Source of the DNA: CBDBBY01 sp965205055
Lineage (GTDB): Bacteria; Pseudomonadota; Alphaproteobacteria; Rhodobacterales; Rhodobacteraceae
Assembly: GCA_965205055.1 (NCBI GenBank)
Contig: OZ242030.1
Span: 2,480,001 to 2,544,000 of the forward strand
DNA: 64,000 nucleotides
Direction of reading: 5' to 3'
Shown piece by piece: positions 36,342-45,272 of the stretch; the stretch's first letter is position 1, and the number at the start of each line of letters is the position of its first letter. Position numbers and translations under genes: made by a program. Under the pieces are notes generated by a model. The model saw only the letters and a list, made by a program, of their open reading frames with translations, ran no database searches and was not told the DNA's origin.

Positions 36342-36373
36342 GCACCGACGGCGTTTGCTGCCGTCGGCGCTTT
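36342..36373 (+). terminator. Terminator-like hairpin after hydrolase copy 2
   Basis: GCACCGACGGC, a short loop and GCCGTCGGCGC, then TTT: the duplicated counterpart of the hairpin at 34280 with one mismatch in the stem. Weaker than the first copy. Confidence 0.65.
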
Positions 36374-36628
36374 GCTGCCGAGGAGCGCCGCATCGCGGAG
36401 GCGAGAGGGGCGCGCGAGAACCGCGCAGACAGTTGGCGGACCAGATCGTGAATGGCGCCATGGCCGGCTGTTCAATTTGCAATCCCGGTTCGCGGGATCA
36501 GGCGCATGGTCTGCGATGTGTCCAATTGGACCTGCGGATCGGCTGCAACCTGAAAACGCGTTGCTCTCTGCCGCTGCCGGGCGGGCGAATTCCTTTGGAA
36601 CGACATCCGCCGAAGTTCGAGAGCGAGA

Positions 36629-37483
36629 ATGCCTAAAATCCTTTATGAAAAAGACGGACGGATCGGCCGGATCATCTTGAATCGCCCGGAAGTCATGAAT
36701 GCTATTGATGACGACATGCCGCGGGAATTGGAAGCGGCGGTGTCCGAAGCCGATGCCGACCGCGAAGTGCATGCGATGGTGCTGTCCGGCGCGGGCAATT
36801 CGTTCTGTTCCGGCTACGATCTGACCCATTACGCGCAAGCCGACACCCGGAAAAGAGCCGTGCAGGACATGCCTTGGGACCCGATGCAGGACTTTCAGTT
36901 CATGTGGGCCAACACCCGCGCGTTCATGTCGATTTTTCGGGCCATGAAGCCCGTGATCTGCAAGATTCACGGACATGCGCTGGCTGGCGGTTCCGACATC
37001 GCTCTTTGCGCGGACATCGCGATCATGAGCGACAGCGCGATGATCGGATACATGCCCAGCCGCGTCTGGGGCTGCCCCACCACGGCCATGTGGGTTTATC
37101 GCCTGGGACCGGAAAAGGCCAAGCGGATGATGTTTACCGGAGACAAGGTTTCCGGCCGAGAAGCGGCTGAAATGGGTCTCGTGTTCAAGTCCGTTCCCGA
37201 TGACCAACTGGACGAGGAAGTCGAAACCTTGGCGGCGCGGATCGCGACCGTGCCGATCAACCAGCTTGCCATGCAAAAAATGGTGATCAATTCCGCCATT
37301 GAGGGGCAAATCACCCAAACGCAACGCTTGGCCACCGTGTTCGACGGCATTGCGCGCCATTCGCCGGAGGGTTTGACTTTCAAGAGGCGCGTGGAGAAGG
37401 TCGGATGGAAGCAGGCAGTCAAGGAACGAGACGAAGGAACGTACGACTGGACTGCCAACTGTTCCGTCGAATCAAACGACTGA
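36629..37483 (+). CDS. Enoyl-CoA hydratase/isomerase (crotonase) family protein
   Basis: A 284-residue crotonase-fold enzyme. The N-terminal GRIGRIILNRPEVMNAID and the oxyanion-hole segments FCSGYDL (near 60) and GHALAGGSDIALCADIAI (near 115) are clear. It acts on an acyl-CoA thioester. The residues at the usual hydratase Glu positions are not both evident, so hydratase, isomerase or hydrolase activity cannot be chosen. The basic, Trp-containing C-terminal 40 residues are longer than the core family. Stands alone on the plus strand. Confidence 0.88.
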   Translation: MPKILYEKDGRIGRIILNRPEVMNAIDDDMPRELEAAVSEADADREVHAMVLSGAGNSFCSGYDLTHYAQADTRKRAVQDMPWDPMQDFQFMWANTRAFMSIFRAMKPVICKIHGHALAGGSDIALCADIAIMSDSAMIGYMPSRVWGCPTTAMWVYRLGPEKAKRMMFTGDKVSGREAAEMGLVFKSVPDDQLDEEVETLAARIATVPINQLAMQKMVINSAIEGQITQTQRLATVFDGIARHSPEGLTFKRRVEKVGWKQAVKERDEGTYDWTANCSVESND

Positions 37484-37891
37484 GCTCGAATTCGTGGCTG
37501 CCCTAGATCTCCGTCATGCCCCCGAACTGAGCACAGCGGGGGCGGATGCTCGGTTCGAGGCTGCGATTTTTCCGCGCGCGTCCTCATCATGCCGGCGCAA
37601 TTTCTTGGCCGGCCGGCTTGATCGCTCAAGATCTCGCGCGCGGGCGTTCTTGCAACCTTTGTCCTGACGCTCAAATTGAACATGATGTGCTGCAAGCCGA
37701 TGGCTCCTGCAGCCCATCCGATGTCCCGCATGCCGGCTATTTCCAGCCCGGACGAAGGCGGGAATCGCCGCCACTCGATATCGTTCACTCGCTGCGGCGT
37801 CGCCGCAACGCAAAACTGCCGCAATCAGCTTCGTGCGAACCGAAAAGTGCAAGCGACGGCGAAACCCGCGCCCAATTATTTTATTGCATAT

Positions 37892-37905
37892 TGCAATTAA
37901 TTGCA
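37892..37905. promoter_or_regulatory. Possible operator 1 of the sugar operon
   Basis: A perfect 14-bp palindrome TGCAATTAATTGCA inside a cluster of three ATTGCA repeats, 75 bases before the binding-protein gene. A plausible site for the ROK regulator encoded in the operon; assignment is by position only. Confidence 0.4.
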
Positions 37906-37918
37906 GTACGCATTTATT

Positions 37919-37939
37919 GGAGCGATTCGAAATCGCTCC
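37919..37939. promoter_or_regulatory. Possible operator 2 of the sugar operon
   Basis: A 21-bp inverted repeat, GGAGCGATT, CGA, AATCGCTCC, with perfect 9-bp arms and dyad symmetry, 40 bases before the start codon. The short loop favours a DNA operator over a terminator; no T-run follows. Confidence 0.5.
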
Positions 37940-37979
37940 TGCAAAATCACATCGCAGACGTCTTTTGATGGAGGAATGA

Positions 37980-39059
37980 ATGACAATGACGATCATGAAA
38001 ACATTGCTTGCGGCGGCGGCGGCCTTTCCGCTCGCAGGCGCCGCTTTTGCGGACGGCCATGCGCGGACCGATCTGGTCATCGCCGATCTCGGCCAGCCGG
38101 AGACCAACCCGTGGGTGATCAATCGCCACCGCTTCGAGCGCTGCGTCGCGGATGCGCTAAGCGTCGAGCTGAGGGAGTTCGACGACCAGAACTCCGAAGA
38201 GCAGCACGTCGCCCAAGCGGAATCCATCATTGCAAGCCAGCCTGATGGTCTGATCTTCAACCCGTTGACCTCGCCGGCGGGCATTCAGGTCGCGCGGCTC
38301 CTTGAAGACAACGACATTCCGGGAGTCGCAGTGGGGCGGCTCGTCGTATCCAATTACGACACCGACTACGAAGGCGAAGACTTCATCGCGCAGGTCACCC
38401 AGAACAATACGACTTGGGGCGAAGCGATCGGCCAAGCGGTGGTCGATCTCGGCCACAAGAAGGTCGCCATGATCTGGAACCAGAAGGGCGTGACCTCGGC
38501 CGAGGAAATCTGGGCCGGCGTCCAGTCCGTGCTCGATCAGCACGACGACGTCACGCTTCTGGCGGAAGCATGGGATCGGCTGAATCGCGAGAACGGCCAG
38601 AAGTATGCCGAGCAATTCATCGCTCGTTTCGCGCCCGGTGAAATCGACGCGATCATCGTCCTCGGCGCCGTCGCCGGCCTCGGCAGCCAGTTCGCCGCCG
38701 ACCAAGCGGGCCGTGACGACATCGCGATCGTCACCACCGATATCGACGAACAGGTCGCGCAGTTCATAAAGACCGGCAAACTCGCATTTTCGATCGGCGG
38801 ACACTGGATGGTGGGAGGCTTCGGACTGGTCCAGCTTTACGACTACCTTCACGGCCACCCGGTCGAGGACACGCAGCCGCTCTTCAGCCTGATCTCGGTC
38901 ACGGCCGAAAACGTAGATACCTACGCGAACGGCTTGCTGAACGGCTGCATTCTGTCGCCGGACGACATCCGCAGCCTCAGCCGTGTCCACAACCCGGACG
39001 CCGATCTGCCCGGCTTTATCGACAATTTCTCGAAAAACTGGGAAGATTTCGTGCAATAA
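37980..39059 (+). CDS. Periplasmic sugar-binding protein of an ABC transporter (RbsB/FrcB class)
   Basis: A 359-residue type I periplasmic binding protein. A signal peptide (MKTLLAAAAAFPLAGAAFA, cleavage before DGH) starts at the second or third Met. The mature part shows the sugar-binding pattern NPWVINRHRFERCVAD near 45, the hinge IIASQPDGLIFNPLT near 85 and IVTTDIDEQVAQFIKTGKL near 260. First gene of the operon and next to a fructosidase, so a fructose-containing sugar is the likely ligand. GGAGG lies about 6 bases upstream of the first ATG. Confidence 0.88.
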   Translation: MTMTIMKTLLAAAAAFPLAGAAFADGHARTDLVIADLGQPETNPWVINRHRFERCVADALSVELREFDDQNSEEQHVAQAESIIASQPDGLIFNPLTSPAGIQVARLLEDNDIPGVAVGRLVVSNYDTDYEGEDFIAQVTQNNTTWGEAIGQAVVDLGHKKVAMIWNQKGVTSAEEIWAGVQSVLDQHDDVTLLAEAWDRLNRENGQKYAEQFIARFAPGEIDAIIVLGAVAGLGSQFAADQAGRDDIAIVTTDIDEQVAQFIKTGKLAFSIGGHWMVGGFGLVQLYDYLHGHPVEDTQPLFSLISVTAENVDTYANGLLNGCILSPDDIRSLSRVHNPDADLPGFIDNFSKNWEDFVQ

Positions 39060-39076
39060 GCAACGGTTGCGCGCGA

Positions 39077-39099
39077 GCTCCGGCCTTTCAGGCCGGGGC
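39077..39099 (+). promoter_or_regulatory. Intercistronic stem-loop after the binding-protein gene
   Basis: A 10-bp G+C-rich stem with a 3-base loop (GCTCCGGCCT, TTC, AGGCCGGGGC) just after the stop codon and without a T-run. Such hairpins commonly protect the mRNA of abundant binding proteins from decay, giving more of it than of downstream genes. Confidence 0.55.
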
Positions 39100-39130
39100 T
39101 TGCAACAGGCAATTTTTACGAGGTTCTTTT

Positions 39131-40618
39131 ATGAGGCTCTTCGGCTACGCTCCCGAACGAGGCGCCGCCGCAGGCGACACGATGCCGTTCCACCATGGCG
39201 GCAAATGGCATTTGTTCTTTTCCCAGCCGCCCGTCGGAGCCTGGGAGTACGTGGAGCGCGCCCGCGTCTCGACCGCCTATCTGCGTTCGGACGATCTGGT
39301 GACTTGGGAGGTCATGCCCGACGCGTTCGGCCCCGGCGAGCACGGCGAATGCGACGGCGACGGGATCTGGACCGGTTCGGTCATCGAACATGAGGGCGTG
39401 TTCCATTTCTTCTATACCGGCTACAATCGCGAGTCCGCATCGCCGCAAACCATTTGCAAGGCGACTTCGACCGATCTGCGGTCATGGACGAAATCCGGCG
39501 CGAACCCGCTGATTTCTCCTGATCCGCGATGGTATGAAACAGTCGATTGGCGCGATCCGTTCGTGTATCGCGACGAGACGGCCGGATGCTTCAAGATGCT
39601 GATCTCGGCCCGCCTGAAGGACGGTCCGCAGTTCCGCCGGGGATGCGTGGCGGTCGCCACTTCCGACGATCTGGAAAACTGGGAGGTAGGCAAGGCGCTG
39701 GCCTCCTCCATGCTGACGCATTGTCCGGAATGTCCTGAACTCTTCAGGTTGGGAGACTGGTGGTATCTGGTTGAGAGCCGCTACTCCGAGCGAATGCAAA
39801 CTGTCTACCGGGTCGCGAAATCGCCCGAAGGGCCATGGGAAAGCCGCAAGCTCGACAGTCTTGACGGCCGCCGCTTCTACGCCGCGAAATCCGCTGGCGA
39901 CGGCAATCGCCGGGTGAGTTTCGCCTGGATACCGTTTCGCAAGCATCATGATCCGAAACGCAATTGGGTCTGGGGCGGAGAGCTCGGCAGCCCGCGTGAA
40001 TTGATCTCGCTTCCCGACGGGACGCTCACATGCCGATTGCTGCCGGAGGTGGACGACAGCTATTCCGCGCCCGCAGCTCATGCGCTGCGTCCGATACTTG
40101 GAGATTGGACCGGCGAGGCCAGTCCGCGCTGCAACGCGACCGGCGCCTTCGGCTGCGCTCGACTGGATGGGCCGGACCGCGACGACATCCTTCTGGATGT
40201 CGTTGTCGAACCCGCGGCGAACACCGAAGCCGCTGGCATTCTTATCGAACCGAGCGGCGGAGATCATCTGGACAGCGGCTACAGCCTCGCCATCGAACCG
40301 ATGAAAGAGCGCGTTGTTTTCGACCGCTGGCCCGCCTCGATGGATCCTCTTTGGGACAGCCTAGTGCTGAACGAGCGCCACGGAATCGCGGTCTCACAGG
40401 AAATCGACAATCCGCTGGTTGAACGGCGTTTGGCATTCACCCCCGAAAGCGGCCGTTACAGGGTGCAAATCCTGCGCAAAGGATCGGCTGTCGAATGTTT
40501 TGTCGCCGGGCAGGTGGTTGCTTCATTCAGAATTTACGATGTCTCGAGCGACGGCGCCTGGGGTCTGTTCGTGCAGGAAGGCTCGGCTGTCTTCCATGAT
40601 CTCAAGTTTCGAAAGTAA
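39131..40618 (+). CDS. Glycoside hydrolase family 32-like beta-fructosidase
   Basis: A 495-residue enzyme with the five-bladed GH32/GH68 catalytic fold followed by a C-terminal beta-sandwich (from about 330). The N-terminal GDTMPFHHGGKWHLFF gives the nucleophile Asp16 in place of the usual N-D-P-N motif. W-R-D-P-F-V (Asp142) is the transition-state RDP motif. C-P-E-C-P-E (Glu200 or 203) is the EC acid/base motif. It lacks a signal peptide, so it would cleave an imported fructoside inside the cell. Exact sugar (sucrose, a fructan oligomer or a fructosyl compound) is unknown. Confidence 0.85.
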   Translation: MRLFGYAPERGAAAGDTMPFHHGGKWHLFFSQPPVGAWEYVERARVSTAYLRSDDLVTWEVMPDAFGPGEHGECDGDGIWTGSVIEHEGVFHFFYTGYNRESASPQTICKATSTDLRSWTKSGANPLISPDPRWYETVDWRDPFVYRDETAGCFKMLISARLKDGPQFRRGCVAVATSDDLENWEVGKALASSMLTHCPECPELFRLGDWWYLVESRYSERMQTVYRVAKSPEGPWESRKLDSLDGRRFYAAKSAGDGNRRVSFAWIPFRKHHDPKRNWVWGGELGSPRELISLPDGTLTCRLLPEVDDSYSAPAAHALRPILGDWTGEASPRCNATGAFGCARLDGPDRDDILLDVVVEPAANTEAAGILIEPSGGDHLDSGYSLAIEPMKERVVFDRWPASMDPLWDSLVLNERHGIAVSQEIDNPLVERRLAFTPESGRYRVQILRKGSAVECFVAGQVVASFRIYDVSSDGAWGLFVQEGSAVFHDLKFRK

Positions 40619-40627
40619 GGCCCTTCC

Positions 40628-41719
40628 TTGCCGTTGGTATCACTCAGACAACTTCTAGACCACGCTTCCGAACACGGCTACGGCGTACCTGCTTTCAACA
40701 TCTCGAACATGGAACAGGGCCTGGCCATCTTGAATGCCGCCCAAGCGTGCGACGCGCCTGTGATCTTGCAGGCCAGCCTGAAAGTGCGCCGCGAATATGC
40801 GGGCGACAAGATGATCGTCGGCATCGTCGAAGCGCTGGCCGACATGTATCCCGAAAATCCCATTTGCCTGCATCAGGATCACGGACACACCGAAAGCGCC
40901 TGCATCAGCGCGCTCAGCGCCGGATTCACTTCCGCGATGATGGACGGGTCGCTTCTGTCCGACGGAAGGACGCCCGCGAGCTACGAGCACAACGTGGACG
41001 TTACTGCGCGCGTTGCGCAATTCGCCCATTGGACCGGAGCTTCCGTCGAAGGGGAGCTCGGCGTTCTGGGTTCGCTCGAAACCGGCGAAGGGCATGACGA
41101 GGACGGTTCGGGCGCGAAGGGAATTCTTGACCGCGACCAACTGCTGACCGATCCTGATCAGGCCGCGGAATTCGTGGCGGCCACGAATGTCGACGCGCTG
41201 GCCATTGCCTGCGGCACCTCACACGGGGCTTATAAATTCGCTCGCGCGCCCGATGGGGAAGTCCTCGCGATGGACCGGATAGAGGCGATCCACCGCCGTC
41301 TGCCGGACACCCACCTCGTCATGCACGGATCCAGTTCGGTGCCGCAGGAATTGCAGGACGTGATCAATTCGCACGGCGGCGAAATGGCGCAGACCTGGGG
41401 CGTGCCGGCTGAGGAAATCGAGCGCGGCATTCGTCATGGCGTACGCAAGGTGAACATCGACACCGATTGCCGCATGGCGATGTCCGGGGCAATGCGCCGC
41501 TTTGCGCAGGACAACCCGAAAATCTTCGATCCCCGCGCCTTCATGCTTGCCGCCATGGGCGCGCTTGAGACGCTTGTTCGGGACCGGCTCGAACGTTTCG
41601 GAACGGCCGGGCACGGCCGCAAGATCAAGCCGATCTCGCTTGCGGATATGGCAAAACTTTATGCTAAGGGCGCGCTGGACCCGCGCGTTGCGGCTTCTTG
41701 CGCCGTGCACTCTTCATAG
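40628..41719 (+). CDS. fba: Class II fructose/ketose-bisphosphate aldolase
   Basis: A 363-residue zinc-dependent class II aldolase. Zn and active-site motifs are visible: LHQDHGH near residue 85 (with the catalytic Asp and zinc His), EGELGVLG near 140, GTSHGAYKF near 200 and VMHGSSSVP near 230. It would split the phosphorylated ketose made by the neighbouring kinases. The start is a TTG 10 bases after the GH32 stop, with AAGG ahead; no better ATG is available. The next gene overlaps its end by 22 bases. Confidence 0.9.
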   Translation: MPLVSLRQLLDHASEHGYGVPAFNISNMEQGLAILNAAQACDAPVILQASLKVRREYAGDKMIVGIVEALADMYPENPICLHQDHGHTESACISALSAGFTSAMMDGSLLSDGRTPASYEHNVDVTARVAQFAHWTGASVEGELGVLGSLETGEGHDEDGSGAKGILDRDQLLTDPDQAAEFVAATNVDALAIACGTSHGAYKFARAPDGEVLAMDRIEAIHRRLPDTHLVMHGSSSVPQELQDVINSHGGEMAQTWGVPAEEIERGIRHGVRKVNIDTDCRMAMSGAMRRFAQDNPKIFDPRAFMLAAMGALETLVRDRLERFGTAGHGRKIKPISLADMAKLYAKGALDPRVAASCAVHSS

Positions 41720-42546
41720 GACGTTCGGTACTTGACGCCGTGGCGCTGGTCGAGGACTTTCCCGGCTTGGACGAGAAGACGACTGCGTTGGCCAATGACC
41801 TGCTTCCGGGCGGATCGGCGCTCAATGCTGCGGTAACCTTCGCTTATCTGGGTGGCGACGCCGCATTGGCGACATCGCTGGGCGCTCCCGGGCTGATGCG
41901 CGAATTCATCACCGACGACCTGTTACAGCATAAGGTCAAAGTCCACGATATCTGCGATGATCCGGCGTACCACGTCCCGATTTCAATCGTCGTGTCGACG
42001 CGCAGCGTCGGCGCGCGCATGATCGTGAACGGGGCGGACCCGGAGTGCGGGCGGTTCAGGAATTGCGCGAAGCTGCTGGCAGGCGAATATGACCTTATCC
42101 AGCTTGATCAATACGAACGCCATTTCGTCGTGCAAAATTACGAAGCGATCCGGTCGTTCGAAGGGCCCGTCATTATGGACGGCGGCAGCTGGAAAGAATG
42201 GTCGCTGGAATATCTGCATCTTGCGGACATCCCGATCGTTTCGGAGGTATTTTGCGCAAACGGACCCCATGGCTTTGCGGAGCTGTGCACGGATCTGGGC
42301 ATCTCCCGCTGGGCGATGACGCGCGGAAGTCGCGGGGTGGTCTGGCGCGACGGCGACCGCGACGGCGAAATCCCCGCGCTGCCCGTCCAAGCCGTAGACA
42401 CGCTCGGGGCGGGCGATATTTTTCACGGCGCATTCTGCTATTCATTCGCCGAAACAGGTTCATTCGTCGACGCGCTGGCTGCGGCCAACCGGGTCGCCGC
42501 CGCTTCCTGCGAAAGCGTCGGCACGCGGCATTGGATGCATGTCTAG
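41698..42546 (+). CDS. PfkB-family carbohydrate kinase
   Basis: A 282-residue ribokinase/PfkB-family kinase. The N-terminal GRSVLDAVALVEDFP and LPGGSALNAAVTFAYLGG match the family's first motif; the C-terminal VQAVDTLGAGDIFHGAFCY is the second PfkB signature with the catalytic Asp of GAGD. Likely phosphorylates fructose or a fructose phosphate. It starts with TTG inside the end of the aldolase gene (22-base overlap) and its last bases overlap the next gene. Confidence 0.9.
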   Translation: MRRALFIGRSVLDAVALVEDFPGLDEKTTALANDLLPGGSALNAAVTFAYLGGDAALATSLGAPGLMREFITDDLLQHKVKVHDICDDPAYHVPISIVVSTRSVGARMIVNGADPECGRFRNCAKLLAGEYDLIQLDQYERHFVVQNYEAIRSFEGPVIMDGGSWKEWSLEYLHLADIPIVSEVFCANGPHGFAELCTDLGISRWAMTRGSRGVVWRDGDRDGEIPALPVQAVDTLGAGDIFHGAFCYSFAETGSFVDALAAANRVAAASCESVGTRHWMHV

Positions 42547-43183
42547 GCAACCTTCCGATTACGCAAAGCTGCTGAGGACGATCAGAGAACGTCACCAGAA
42601 CGCGCCATCGCCGCTTCTGGTCGGGGTCGCAGGACCGCCTGCGACGGGCAAATCCACCCTTTCCCAAAGGCTGGCGAACGATCTGAACGAAGCGGGCCTC
42701 AAGACTTGCGTCTGTCCGATGGACGGCTTTCACATGACCAACGCCCAGCTCGACGCCGCAGGTCTCCGTGACGCGAAGGGGCGCATCGATACTTTCGACG
42801 GCGCGGCGTTCGCCCGCGCCGTGGCCCGCTTGAGGGATGGCGCGCCGTTCTGGTGGCCGCAATATTCGCGCCGAAGGCATGATCCGATCCCGAAAGGCAC
42901 GCGCATCACCGGGAAACAAGCGGTCTGCATCATCGAGGGGAACTATATCCTGACGGATTCGGAACCATGGCGGTCCGCCGCCAATTTCTTCGATCTTCGC
43001 GTCATCATGGACGCGTCGGATGCGGTTCTCCGGTTTCGCCTGTTGCGTCGTCATCTGCGAGGCGGGCGCTCGGTGAAACTGGCGATGACGAAGATCAATC
43101 TGACGGACATGCCCAACGCTCTGGAAATTCGCAATGGATACGGCTACGCGGATATCCTGTTCACAGGGGAAGCGCGTGTCTAA
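42539..43183 (+). CDS. FrcK-like kinase (uridine kinase/phosphoribulokinase fold)
   Basis: A 214-residue P-loop kinase. The Walker A motif is GPPATGKST near residue 32. The CVCPMDGFHMTNAQLD segment holds the substrate-site Asp, and IIEGNYILTD is typical of the PRK/uridine kinase and FrcK-like group. A related frcK gene ends the fructose ABC operon of Sinorhizobium, so the sugar-kinase reading fits. Overlaps the PfkB gene by 8 bases. Confidence 0.85.
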   Translation: MSRQPSDYAKLLRTIRERHQNAPSPLLVGVAGPPATGKSTLSQRLANDLNEAGLKTCVCPMDGFHMTNAQLDAAGLRDAKGRIDTFDGAAFARAVARLRDGAPFWWPQYSRRRHDPIPKGTRITGKQAVCIIEGNYILTDSEPWRSAANFFDLRVIMDASDAVLRFRLLRRHLRGGRSVKLAMTKINLTDMPNALEIRNGYGYADILFTGEARV

Positions 43184-43261
43184 TTCGGCCCGTCAGTTCG
43201 TTGCGGTTTGCAATTCCACCACAAAACGTCGCGCGGTCCGGCCGTCTGGGAGCAGCATCGA

Positions 43262-44491
43262 ATGAGAGCGGCACAGAAGGGATTATCCATCGAGGGCGTT
43301 CAAGGCCACAACCGACGGGTTATCCTGGCGGCGCTTCAGGATTTGGGAACATGCTCTCGAAAGGAAATCAGCGTGGCGACGGGCTTGGATCAGGCAACCG
43401 TCACCCGCGCCATCGGAACGCTGCTGAATGACGGAGTCGTTGAAGAGGTAGGGCTGGTACGGGGCGGTCGCGGCAGGCGTTCGATCAACCTCGATTTTTC
43501 AGCCTCCGGGCGGCATATCCTCTGCCTGCGTCTTCAACGACGCAGCTTCTCCGTCGCGGCGTTCAATCTTCGCGGAACTCCGTTCGACGCGACCGAGGTT
43601 CCTATTCCTCGTGGCCAATCCGCAGTTTCGACCTTTGCCGACATTACCGACGCGATGGATGAAAGGATCGCTCGGCTCGACCGGATTGACGGCATAGGCG
43701 TCGCGGTCCCTGGACCGTTCCTCGAGCGCGACGAGCGGGTGATCCTCATGACCGAAAGCCCTGAGTGGCAGGGTTTTGATCTCATTCCCGCGCTGAGGTC
43801 GAGATATCCTGGAATTCCAGTGCATTCCACGCATGATGCCAAAGCCGCCGCTCTCACGGAATGGCGCGACCGCGCGCGCAGGTCGGGAATCAAGGTGCTG
43901 CTGTACGTGTCGGCCGGCCAAGGCACCGGATCCGCCCTTGTGATTGGCGGAGAGGTTTACCGCGGCGCACTGGGACTCGCGGGCGAGCTGGGCCATACGT
44001 CGATCAATGTGGACGGACCCATCTGCAAATGCGGCAATGCAGGGTGCCTGGAATTGTACGCGTCCCGCATATCTTTGCTGCGCGCCATTCGCGAGCGGGC
44101 CGCCGACGAAACCGGCACGCTCCTGACGCCGAGCGCGGATTTCCCGCAAGTGGTTGATGCCTATGCCGAGGGGGACGCCTTGGCGGTCGAAGAGGTCAAT
44201 CGGGTTGCGCGCTTTTTGGCGCAGGGCACGACCAACTGCATCAATTTCGTGAACCCGGACCTTGTCGTGATCGGCGACGAATACGCAATGTTCGGTGAGC
44301 CGTTTCTCGACGCGATCAAGAAGCATGTCGAAAGGGCCGTTCTGCCGCGCGTCTACAGCTCCGTCGAAATCGTACTGAGTCGGTTGACGGAAGACACCGT
44401 TCTGAAAGGCGCGTTTCTGGACGTGTTCTCCGTTACTTATCTTGGACCTCCGAGAGAGGCTCATGCGAATTTCGCCTTGGAGTTCGGCTGA
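43262..44491 (+). CDS. ROK-family transcriptional regulator
   Basis: A 409-residue ROK protein with an N-terminal winged helix-turn-helix (SRKEISVATGLDQATVTRAI, residues about 32-52) and a C-terminal sugar-kinase-like domain. The zinc motif CKCGNAGC near 260 and GALGLAGELGHTSI near 240 are clear. It is probably a repressor of this operon that senses the sugar; FrcR of Sinorhizobium is of this type. Start chosen at ATG 43262 (GGGAG upstream); an earlier in-frame start (43208) adds 18 atypical residues. Candidate operators lie at 37892 and 37919. Confidence 0.9.
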   Translation: MRAAQKGLSIEGVQGHNRRVILAALQDLGTCSRKEISVATGLDQATVTRAIGTLLNDGVVEEVGLVRGGRGRRSINLDFSASGRHILCLRLQRRSFSVAAFNLRGTPFDATEVPIPRGQSAVSTFADITDAMDERIARLDRIDGIGVAVPGPFLERDERVILMTESPEWQGFDLIPALRSRYPGIPVHSTHDAKAAALTEWRDRARRSGIKVLLYVSAGQGTGSALVIGGEVYRGALGLAGELGHTSINVDGPICKCGNAGCLELYASRISLLRAIRERAADETGTLLTPSADFPQVVDAYAEGDALAVEEVNRVARFLAQGTTNCINFVNPDLVVIGDEYAMFGEPFLDAIKKHVERAVLPRVYSSVEIVLSRLTEDTVLKGAFLDVFSVTYLGPPREAHANFALEFG

Positions 44492-44505
44492 AGGGGAGGA
44501 GCAGG

Positions 44506-45261
44506 ATGGCCGGAGGAAAGCCCTCGCCGCTATTGTCGGTAGAGAATGTTTCCAAGTCGTTCGGCGGCGTGGAGGCTTTGCGCGACGGTTCATTCGACCT
44601 CGAGCGAGGCGAGGTCGTTGCGATCGTCGGCGGAAACGGCGCGGGCAAATCGACATTGGTCAAAATGGTCGCAGGCGCGCATGTGCCCGACAGCGGACGC
44701 ATCGCGGTCAACGGGGTCGAAGTGCCGCGCTCCGATCATAGCGTATCGCACATGCAGTCCCGCGGCATCGAAATCGTTTATCAGGACCTCGCGCTGGTTC
44801 CCAACATGACTGCCCCCTACAACCTCTTTCTCGGCCGAATACCCCGAAAATGGGGATTTTTCGTCGACGAAGCGAAGATGCGCAAAAAGACGCGCGAGGT
44901 TCTCAATCAACTCAACGTCACGACCGTCCAAGACCTTACTCAGCCGATTTCGTCCATGTCGGGCGGGCAGCAACAGAGCATCGCCATTGGCCGCGCCATC
45001 GCCTGGGGCAGCGAGATCGTCATTCTTGACGAGCCGACGGCCGCTCTCGGACCCAACGAAACGGCGGAGGTTGAGCGGTTGGTGGAAGACGTCAGGGAGC
45101 GACATCGCACCGCTTTCGTCTTGATCAGCCACAACCTCGACCAAGTGCGACGACTGGCCGATCGGATCGTTGTCACGCACCACGGCGTTACTTCGCGCGA
45201 GTTCAAACGCGACGAAATCACTTCCGACCGGCTGGTCAAGGCCATCACTTTAGGCGAATGA
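44506..45261 (+). CDS. Sugar ABC transporter ATP-binding protein (FrcA-like)
   Basis: A 251-residue single-domain ATPase. Walker A is GGNGAGKST near residue 44. The ABC signature is slightly changed to MSGGQQQSIAIGRA, and Walker B is IVILDEPTAALG. Most CUT2 (RbsA-like) ATPases have two domains; the single domain and length match FrcA of fructose transporters. GGAGGAGCAGG precedes the ATG. Drives uptake with the binding protein and permease. Confidence 0.93.
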   Translation: MAGGKPSPLLSVENVSKSFGGVEALRDGSFDLERGEVVAIVGGNGAGKSTLVKMVAGAHVPDSGRIAVNGVEVPRSDHSVSHMQSRGIEIVYQDLALVPNMTAPYNLFLGRIPRKWGFFVDEAKMRKKTREVLNQLNVTTVQDLTQPISSMSGGQQQSIAIGRAIAWGSEIVILDEPTAALGPNETAEVERLVEDVRERHRTAFVLISHNLDQVRRLADRIVVTHHGVTSREFKRDEITSDRLVKAITLGE

Positions 45262-45272
45262 GATGAACCGAC

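Larger units (their letters stand above)
34420..36373 (+). repeat. Second copy of a tandem gene duplication of about 2.06 kb
   Basis: Gene, about 150 bases of leader and the trailing terminator hairpin are all repeated relative to about 32370-34310; equivalent points (the two stop codons) are 2,061 bases apart. The copies differ at many synonymous and some amino-acid positions, so the duplication is not recent. Confidence 0.8.
37484..37979. other. Control region of the sugar operon
   Basis: About 500 bases between the crotonase gene and the sugar-binding protein gene. The first 380 bases hold nothing recognised. The last 110 are A+T-rich and contain two symmetric elements (37892-37905 and 37919-37939), as expected for promoter and operator of the long operon that follows. 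Confidence 0.5.
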
